The position numbers and the translations under genes are program-made. A stretch of 64,000 bases of DNA from Deltaproteobacteria bacterium (GTDB lineage: Bacteria; Acidobacteriota; Thermoanaerobaculia; Multivoradales; JAHZIX01). The first letter of the stretch is position 1. Each line of letters starts with the position of its first letter. The stretch is from positions 124,001 through 188,000 of the forward strand of contig JAHZIX010000010.1 in the NCBI GenBank assembly GCA_022601195.1, given 5' to 3'. The notes under the pieces are model-generated. The model did not search any database and had not been told where the DNA came from. It was given only the letters and a program-made list of their open reading frames with translations. Positions 58,563 through 64,000 of this stretch are shown here, piece after piece.

Positions 58563-61415
58563 CTATCCCATCCAATGCAGCTCTTCCGCCGGACGGAGGG
58601 GCTTGATGTCGATGGTTTGGTCGCCCACCATTACGGTGAGGCGGCGATTGGCGTCGAGGGTGAAAAGGACTCGAATCTCTTGGGTCTTGGCCAGGTCGAA
58701 GGAGTAGTCGAGATTGCCCACTTCGTGAATGTCCGGGTTGCCCTTGATGCGAATGGCGGTCCCGAGGTTCAGCAGCAGCTTGCGCTGCAGCCGACCGGAC
58801 AGGTCCAGCTCGCTGGCGGACAGGACACGCTCTCTCTCGAGGGGATAGATCTCGCCACTGGGGATGATCGTCTCGAATTCGGGAGTGCCCAGAGGGTCAA
58901 AGCGAACCCAGCCGTAGGCATGGGGGAGACGGTGCTCTTGTACCAACCGGATCGTGCCACCGGCCCGGTGGCGCAACTGGCCGAACTTCAAGGCGCCCTT
59001 GGCCACGCAGGTTTTGAGCAGATCTTCTTCCAGGAAGATACGCCCCGCCTCCAAAGCCTTTGGAAAGAGCTCTGCAACCTTGTCCTGAACCGCTCCCATG
59101 AGGCTCTGCCGGCCGCCATGGAGCACAAAATCGATATTGTCGGCTTTGATCTGAGCCAGGGAGAGGGCAGAGGTCACCAGGGAAAGAGCTTGATCGAGAG
59201 TCGGCCCCAACAACTCTTCGAGATTCTGGCGGCTGAGCTCCAGCCGAACGCTCTTACCGCCTCGCACATACCTACCCTTTTCCACGTGACCCAAAGCGGA
59301 CGCCGGGAGCTTTTCGGAGACAGGGTCTTCGCGGCTCAAGCGAATCTTCAGCTTCTCGACATACTCTTTCCAATCCCGACGAGCCCGGTAGACCTCTTGC
59401 CAGGTAGCACTGGGCCATTGCTCTGCCTTCCGTCGATCCACCACTTGGCGGTGCGGCAAGGACACCAAGGTGGTGTCGAAAAGAGGCTCTGCCGCCTGAG
59501 CGCTAGCCAAAAGATCAGCCATCAGAACGACGTCCAGGTGATCACCACCCAAAAGGTTGTTGCCCTTGGTAGCGAGGATCTTGAGACCGATGCTGGCATC
59601 TTCCAGGCGGGTAGCCTGAGCCACCGAAATATCCAAAGTGCCACCACCATGGTCGTAGACCAAGAGGTTGAGGCCCCGCTTGCGACCAATCATCCTCTGC
59701 AACTCCCCTTTCAGACTGCGTTGGTCCGAGAGGTAATGGAGAAAGTAGAAAGCGGCGGCTGAAGGTTCGTCGAGGATGATTCCGGCGTTGATCTCGGTGC
59801 CGATCAACTCCCGGAGCCGAGCGGTGACCGCCTCCACCTGATCCCTTTCCGTCGCGATGCCGGCCCGCTCACAGGCTTCTAGAATTCCTTGGATCTGCAA
59901 GTCGAAGAAATTGGCGGGCACCGAAATGATGGCTCGCTGGACGTCATAGTGCACCCTCCGGGTCTCTAGCAAACGCTGCTCAGCGAAAGCCACCAAGTGC
60001 CTCAGGATGTGGGCGGCGATCTCCTCCGGACGGTAGCTCTTGCCGAGGATCTCTAAGGCCTCGTCATATCCCATGAGGCGCTTGATGGAAGGCACCATTC
60101 TTTCCGGGAAGGTGCGGCTCGCCTCCAGGGCGTCGTGGCCGATGCGCGTGGTGCCGTCCGGATGAAAGTACAGCAGGCTGGGAATGAGTCCCGACGGACC
60201 CTCACCATTGGGACCCGGGACCTCGACGAGCTCCGGGCTCAGATCTGATCCCAACACGGAGACGACGGAGTTGGTGGTGCCGAAATCGATGCCGACGTAG
60301 TCCGGGTAGGGAGTCAGCTCGTGGAGCAGAAGCTCCACCGGTAGACGTACATTGTCGAGATCTTCTTGCGCGGTAACGATTTCCACGAAGCCCTGGTGAG
60401 TGCCAGGTTCCAAGCCCTGAGGCTCACAACCGAGGGTGAAGGAGAGCAGGCTTTTATCCGACACCTGAGTGCCCTCTATGGCCGAGAGAGTCCGAGGCAG
60501 GATGGGAGGGGAGAGCACCTTGAGCCACTTGGCGGGGGCTCTCACTGCCTTCACTTCGACGTCGATGGAGCCTCGGTTGCGGATCTCCACGGGAATCGCA
60601 TCCACTCGCTTGGCAGAGCCTTCGAATCGCACTTGGCGCGGCGCTGGCTCCAGGCGATAGCGATACAAATTCGCTTGGGCGGACACTTGGAAGATCTGCT
60701 TGTCAGCCAACTGAAGGAGAAAACCAGCATCAGTGCCGTCTTCCTCGGATTCGATGGAGGTGTCCCAAAAGACCGGAATCTCGACGCTCTGCCCGGACTC
60801 CACGGAGATGGGAAGCCCCACTTTTCCAACCCCCAGTTGGCGGGTCCCCTTGGTGTCGATCGCCGTAACCCGCAGGGCGAGCCCACCTTCGTTGGCCAGA
60901 TGAATCACCTGGTCGCCCCTTTTACCTTCGGAGAGCTCTCCGAAGCTCACTGCAGCGGCGACCGGTCGAGGGCCGGAACGCACCGTTACTTCGACGGTAC
61001 GGCGAAGATTCCCTTCCTGATTGAGAATCAGATGGTAGAGAGTATGCAGCTGCCGAAAATCTTTGGGCAACTTATCCGGGTCAAGGCGAAGGGGGACATT
61101 CGCTTTCTGGCCCCCTTTGATCACTAGAGAGCTCGATTTTCCGTGGCTGAGCCAGGCGCTCTCGGGGTCTTGGCGGATTTCGACATGGAGATCCTGGGGG
61201 TCCTGATTCCACAGCACCAAAGTCTGTTCCTGACGGGAAGGAAGGGAGGAAACCAGGATCACCGACTCCGGCTGAATGGCCAACTGCAAAGCCAGCCGAC
61301 CACAGCCGGCGCAGTAGTTGTCCCCGGCTGCCACTGGCCACTCTCCGCAGTGAGAGCAGAATTGCCTACGCTGCGGTGTCGTGCCAACGCTCTTTGGGGC
61401 TGCTCTTGTCGTCAT
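58563..61415 (-). CDS. Zinc ribbon - Ig-like - Hsp70 fusion protein
   Basis: A 950-residue cytoplasmic Hsp70-family ATPase. Residues 20-38 form a zinc ribbon (CSHCG...CAGCG); 45-365 are Ig-like beta-sandwiches (MSP/ASH-like, for example LVLWNQDPQDLHVEI and IPVEIRNRGSIDVEV). The actin-like ATPase starts at about 372: phosphate-1 GIDFGTTNS (375-383), ILDEPSAAA (547-555), phosphate-2 YDHGGGTLDIS (587-597), adenosine loop VLHGGRQS (764-771). The C-terminal part is short, with no normal DnaK lid or substrate domain. It heads the minus-strand series, followed within 4 nt by GrpE-like copy 2. The start ATG at 61415 has only a weak ribosome site. Confidence 0.9.
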   Translation of the reverse strand: MTTRAAPKSVGTTPQRRQFCSHCGEWPVAAGDNYCAGCGRLALQLAIQPESVILVSSLPSRQEQTLVLWNQDPQDLHVEIRQDPESAWLSHGKSSSLVIKGGQKANVPLRLDPDKLPKDFRQLHTLYHLILNQEGNLRRTVEVTVRSGPRPVAAAVSFGELSEGKRGDQVIHLANEGGLALRVTAIDTKGTRQLGVGKVGLPISVESGQSVEIPVFWDTSIESEEDGTDAGFLLQLADKQIFQVSAQANLYRYRLEPAPRQVRFEGSAKRVDAIPVEIRNRGSIDVEVKAVRAPAKWLKVLSPPILPRTLSAIEGTQVSDKSLLSFTLGCEPQGLEPGTHQGFVEIVTAQEDLDNVRLPVELLLHELTPYPDYVGIDFGTTNSVVSVLGSDLSPELVEVPGPNGEGPSGLIPSLLYFHPDGTTRIGHDALEASRTFPERMVPSIKRLMGYDEALEILGKSYRPEEIAAHILRHLVAFAEQRLLETRRVHYDVQRAIISVPANFFDLQIQGILEACERAGIATERDQVEAVTARLRELIGTEINAGIILDEPSAAAFYFLHYLSDQRSLKGELQRMIGRKRGLNLLVYDHGGGTLDISVAQATRLEDASIGLKILATKGNNLLGGDHLDVVLMADLLASAQAAEPLFDTTLVSLPHRQVVDRRKAEQWPSATWQEVYRARRDWKEYVEKLKIRLSREDPVSEKLPASALGHVEKGRYVRGGKSVRLELSRQNLEELLGPTLDQALSLVTSALSLAQIKADNIDFVLHGGRQSLMGAVQDKVAELFPKALEAGRIFLEEDLLKTCVAKGALKFGQLRHRAGGTIRLVQEHRLPHAYGWVRFDPLGTPEFETIIPSGEIYPLERERVLSASELDLSGRLQRKLLLNLGTAIRIKGNPDIHEVGNLDYSFDLAKTQEIRVLFTLDANRRLTVMVGDQTIDIKPLRPAEELHWMG

Positions 61416-61944
61416 GTCGTGGCTTCAGTCAATCCGGTCTCGAGTCGTTACGCTCTTGGTCCTAGGGGGCAGAGAAAGACGCTCCTCGGGGTCTCCTTCC
61501 CCAACAACCAGCCCTGCCCTTCGACTACTCTCAAAAAGAGAGCGCAAAACCTCCCCTCGGAGAGGTCACGTTTCCGCAGTTCCTCTCAAACTTTCTAAAA
61601 AACAATCCAAGAAACCCTGCGCGCCACAAGGATCGCTACTCCCCCCTCAGAGAACGTCGAAAGAGAAATCGACAATCGATCGAATTAGCTGCAAATGCAC
61701 ACTTACAAATAGTAATTACATAGCCCCTGCGAAAGCGGCTCCATGGACTCAGCGAGTGACACGAGAATCCTGCCTACCGACAAGGGCGGCCCTACCTCGA
61801 TCATTCGGCTGGAAGTCCAGATGACCCAACCCGGGCCTCTTCACCATCAAGTAATGGTAAAATTCAGAATGACTAGCATAGAAAACTTAACGATCAGAGC
61901 GACTCAGGGTACCGGCCGCTCCCCATGCACCTTTGGAGAGAAAC
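61416..61944. other. 529-bp divergent intergenic region
   Basis: No convincing gene: the open frames here have non-coding composition. The stretch is AT-richer than average, especially 61640-61735 and 61850-61900. It contains the starts of the Hsp70 series and of the secreted protein to the right. Ribosome site GGAGAG is at 61934-61939. I found no consensus promoter; TAAAAT at 61857-61862 is a possible -10 for the rightward gene, without a good -35. Confidence 0.6.
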
Positions 61945-62862
61945 ATGAGAGTTATTTCTTGTTATCGAGTACCGACGCTTCTGATAATTTCTGCTCTTCT
62001 CTGCAGCGAAACCTTCCTCAATTCGGCAATAGCTCAGGGACCTACGGAGAGTAGCTTTCCCTTGCCTGAAGCGATTTCTCAAGATCCTGGAGCTTGTGTT
62101 GCCGGTGCCGTGGCTCTTGGGCTCGCGGGACGCTACCCAGAAATTCTGGATGAGCTGAATTACAAAACCTCCCAAGAGCTCTACACTTTTCTATGGGTTG
62201 CCACCGGTATGGATCCAAAAGGAACTAGCTCGGAAGCTTTGCTGAAAGGCAAGGTAATTCTCAACCAGGTTCTCAATGACATGAGTAAGGAGTACATCTA
62301 CTTCCTCGAAACCACTATCCTAATCCCTGGTACGCCTCGAGACAAAGACAAGCCGAACGACCCGAACGACCCGAACCTCAATTGGGTGGCGGAAGTCGAC
62401 CGAGTCATGAAAAGTGGCGGTGTAGTTGAGCTTGGGCTGACCCTACCGGGAGGCGAAGCTCATTGTGCCCTTCTAGTCGAGCGCCCCCTGCCAAGAAATG
62501 ATGGAGGTGCCGGACTGATCTTCGCCGACGATCCGAGCCAAAGTGACGGTAAGCCAGAGATCAAGAAGTACGGGGCGGTGTTTTCGAAAAGTGGAAAATC
62601 TCTTTCCGAAGCTGCCTACTGGCTGGACTACATCGCCCTCGAAACATTGACCAAGAAGAGAAAACCCGTGTCTTCCGGCGGTGGCAAGGGGTCTCCCGAC
62701 TCAGATGGCCATGACAAAGGCGAAGATGACGGAGCTGAGGGACAGGACGACCCCGAGGAAGACGACCCGACGGGGAAAGATGGAAAGAAAGAAAAAGATA
62801 AAAAAGAAAGGAGAGACGATCCGAGAAAGAAGGAAAAGAACAAGAAACAAAAAGAAGGATGA
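61945..62862 (+). CDS. Secreted putative papain-fold (C39-like) protein with highly charged tail
   Basis: 305 residues. Signal peptide (about 9-31, ending AIAQG). A compact domain (about 35-235) has DPGACVAGAVALGLAG (Cys51) and, 120 residues later, EAHCALLVERP (His173) followed by FADDPS (Asp195/196); this order of Cys, His, DP is that of papain-like C39/NlpC-type peptidases, a weak inference. The last ~65 residues are very rich in Lys, Asp, Glu and Gly. I chose the ATG at 61945 with GGAGAG 5 nt upstream; the TTG at 61933 overlaps that site. It is divergent from the Hsp70 gene and AT-rich like its surroundings. Confidence 0.7.
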   Translation: MRVISCYRVPTLLIISALLCSETFLNSAIAQGPTESSFPLPEAISQDPGACVAGAVALGLAGRYPEILDELNYKTSQELYTFLWVATGMDPKGTSSEALLKGKVILNQVLNDMSKEYIYFLETTILIPGTPRDKDKPNDPNDPNLNWVAEVDRVMKSGGVVELGLTLPGGEAHCALLVERPLPRNDGGAGLIFADDPSQSDGKPEIKKYGAVFSKSGKSLSEAAYWLDYIALETLTKKRKPVSSGGGKGSPDSDGHDKGEDDGAEGQDDPEEDDPTGKDGKKEKDKKERRDDPRKKEKNKKQKEG

Positions 62863-63428
62863 GCACCCAAGAACTTTGGTTGTGTCGCCAGATCTCTTCG
62901 GCAAGGTCAGCTCTCTTCGGAACGGCTAGGAGTACAACACCGACTCCGCCAGCTCTCCTACCGAATGCTCATCCCCTGCCTACTCGAGCGGCTCTTTCAT
63001 CGCGGCTCTCCTCTGTTCCGCAGAACCATACCGAACAGCCGAGTCGAAAGGCTTGGCAACGGCGCTGGATGCCGGTCGGTCGACTCACTTCCTCTCGAAA
63101 AATCCATTGGAACTCTCGCTCCCCTGGGGCAGCCACCGAAACCTGGTTCAGCCTCCCCTCGAGCCTCCAACGAGGAGATCACTGCGTCAAGGACCAGGCA
63201 CGGTAGGTTTTTGTGCCTCTACGACTTCGACGCAGCTGGGGAGAAAAGCCTAGAGAAGCTCCACAAGCTGCTCTCCCTGGAGCACCCTCTTCCGAGGAAA
63301 GATGGCAAGGCGGAAATCGAAAAGAAGCAGACGCCGAAAAAGAAAGGGGGACAGCCAAGATCATCTGGAGGCACCCTAGGTCCCTCCTCCTAGCCTTCCC
63401 GGGAAAAGCCTGTCCGGGTATCGCCTCG
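62863..63428. other. 566-bp region without a confident gene
   Basis: Three overlapping plus-strand reading frames of 66 to 142 codons cross this region. One continues in frame from the TGA of the preceding gene for about 176 codons (to 63393) and ends in another Lys-rich tail (RKDGKAEIEKKQTPKKKGG), like the preceding protein. Another begins with ATG overlapping that TGA (62859-63206). None has a good ribosome site or recognised similarity. A decayed paralogue tail is possible. Confidence 0.35.
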
Positions 63429-64000
63429 TCACGGCAACTGGAAGCTCCATACCGATGTATCTCCCGACTCGAAGCCGTCCAGGAAAATGGCAGTGAGCGA
63501 AGTACGGGAAAGGTGGTAGACCTGCCCTTCGGAAAGGGCGTAGAACTCTAGAGAACCCTCTTGTGTCACCAAGGTTTTCTCTAGTCCAGGGCCTGCTATG
63601 GGGCTTCCCAAGAGTTCCCAGGTCACTCCCTGGTCGAGACTTTCCACCAGCTGGTTACCGGCGATAGCCCAGGCTCCCTGGGGCACCAGCGCCGAGAACT
63701 CCGGCACCCCCATCGTTCCTGGCACTTGAGTCCAGGTCCCCCCTCCATCGACAGTCCGGACCAGCCCCGAGGTATCTCCAAGGGCGAAAATCAGGCCAGG
63801 TACATGAGGGTTAGCGGAGACCTCAAGGATCTCGGCCCCATCCCAAACGGGGAGGAAATCCCAGGAATCTCCTCCATCGACACTCTCGTAGATGCCCCCC
63901 AGCGCAGGAGCGGAGTTCGAGACCGTCACGTAGGCCGTCTCCGGCAGCCCAAATGAGATGTCTTCCGTGGTCGGATCGCTCAGCGGCCACCTACTCCAAA
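63429..64000 (-). CDS. BNR/sortilin-like secreted protein, 3' part (partial)
   Basis: The reading frame stays open from the window edge, so the 5' end is missing; about 190 codons are present. It has BNR/Asp-box-type repeats (SVDGGDSWD, TVDGGGTWT, SLDQGVTWE) spaced about 40 residues apart, as in seven-bladed propellers of sialidase/sortilin/YCF48-like proteins, and it ends with IFLDGFESGDTSVWSFQLP, the same C-terminal tag as the M36 protease. Extracellular or surface location is likely. No terminator with a T-run is seen downstream. Confidence 0.85.
   Translation of the reverse strand, partial: WSRWPLSDPTTEDISFGLPETAYVTVSNSAPALGGIYESVDGGDSWDFLPVWDGAEILEVSANPHVPGLIFALGDTSGLVRTVDGGGTWTQVPGTMGVPEFSALVPQGAWAIAGNQLVESLDQGVTWELLGSPIAGPGLEKTLVTQEGSLEFYALSEGQVYHLSRTSLTAIFLDGFESGDTSVWSFQLP

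Noticed and set aside
58248-59762. 504-codon open frame antisense to the Hsp70 and GrpE-like copy 2 genes
   Set aside because: Crosses two convincing genes; composition reflects the opposite strand.
62965-63393. 142-codon plus-strand frame as a separate gene
   Set aside because: No ribosome site, two competing frames, and it is continuous with the frame of the preceding gene; kept only as an ambiguous region.

Overview
The window reads as one high-GC (about 60 percent or more by eye) segment of a Gram-negative bacterial chromosome. Outer-membrane beta-barrel, multihaem cytochrome, Sec-signal and many FHA, Ser/Thr-kinase, TPR, vWA and STAND-type genes suggest a signalling-rich lineage such as Acidobacteriota (Thermoanaerobaculia-like) or, less likely, Myxococcota. 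This is inferred from gene content only. No rRNA, tRNA, CRISPR array, IS element or phage gene was seen. Starts other than ATG (GTG, TTG) are common.

Layout. 0-7.3 kb: a BlaI/M56 regulatory pair with a readable promoter and operator, a small PKD-domain secreted protein, a bidirectional terminator, a secreted M36 (fungalysin-type) metalloprotease and a dual CDGSH iron-sulfur protein. 7.5-15.8 kb: a tightly overlapped minus-strand operon FHA-GGDEF > recN > tsaC > S55 peptidase > beta-propeller > coaD. 16-31.5 kb: a Ser/Thr kinase facing a long minus-strand operon that encodes 23 CXXCH haem sites in three cytochromes, an outer-membrane barrel, a membrane cytochrome b-like protein, a cNMP-fold/4Fe-4S protein, a double-FHA protein and a flavoprotein-FHA-FHA-[2Fe-2S] fusion. 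This looks like a trans-envelope electron conduit joined to phospho-signalling. 31.6-37.6 kb: an LCAT-like lipase followed by a transglutaminase-STAND NTPase-helical repeat protein, a plausible NLR-like conflict module.

37.8-61.4 kb holds the most unusual region. A minus-strand series encodes a zinc-ribbon/Ig-like/Hsp70 protein, two membrane-anchored paralogues whose C-termini look like GrpE, a zinc-ribbon propeller, a membrane vWA protein, a small membrane protein, a 1319-residue tubulin/FtsZ-superfamily GTPase with zinc ribbons, a membrane-anchored trypsin-like protease, a carboxypeptidase-like/DUF2135-like lipid-face protein, an AT-rich second vWA protein and a TPR/SUMF1 protein. Two tandem secreted paralogues converge on it. 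I read this as a dedicated Hsp70-exchange-factor-tubulin machine at the cell envelope; it may be a previously undescribed system. A duplication scar (a truncated copy of the zinc-ribbon gene) lies between the two GrpE-like genes.

61.4-64 kb: an AT-richer stretch with a secreted putative papain-fold protein carrying a charged tail, an ambiguous 0.57-kb region, and the 3' part of a BNR/sortilin-like secreted protein. Three secreted proteins in the window (3.5, 4.0 and 63.4 kb) share a DGF[EK]SGDTxxW motif, C-terminal in two of them.
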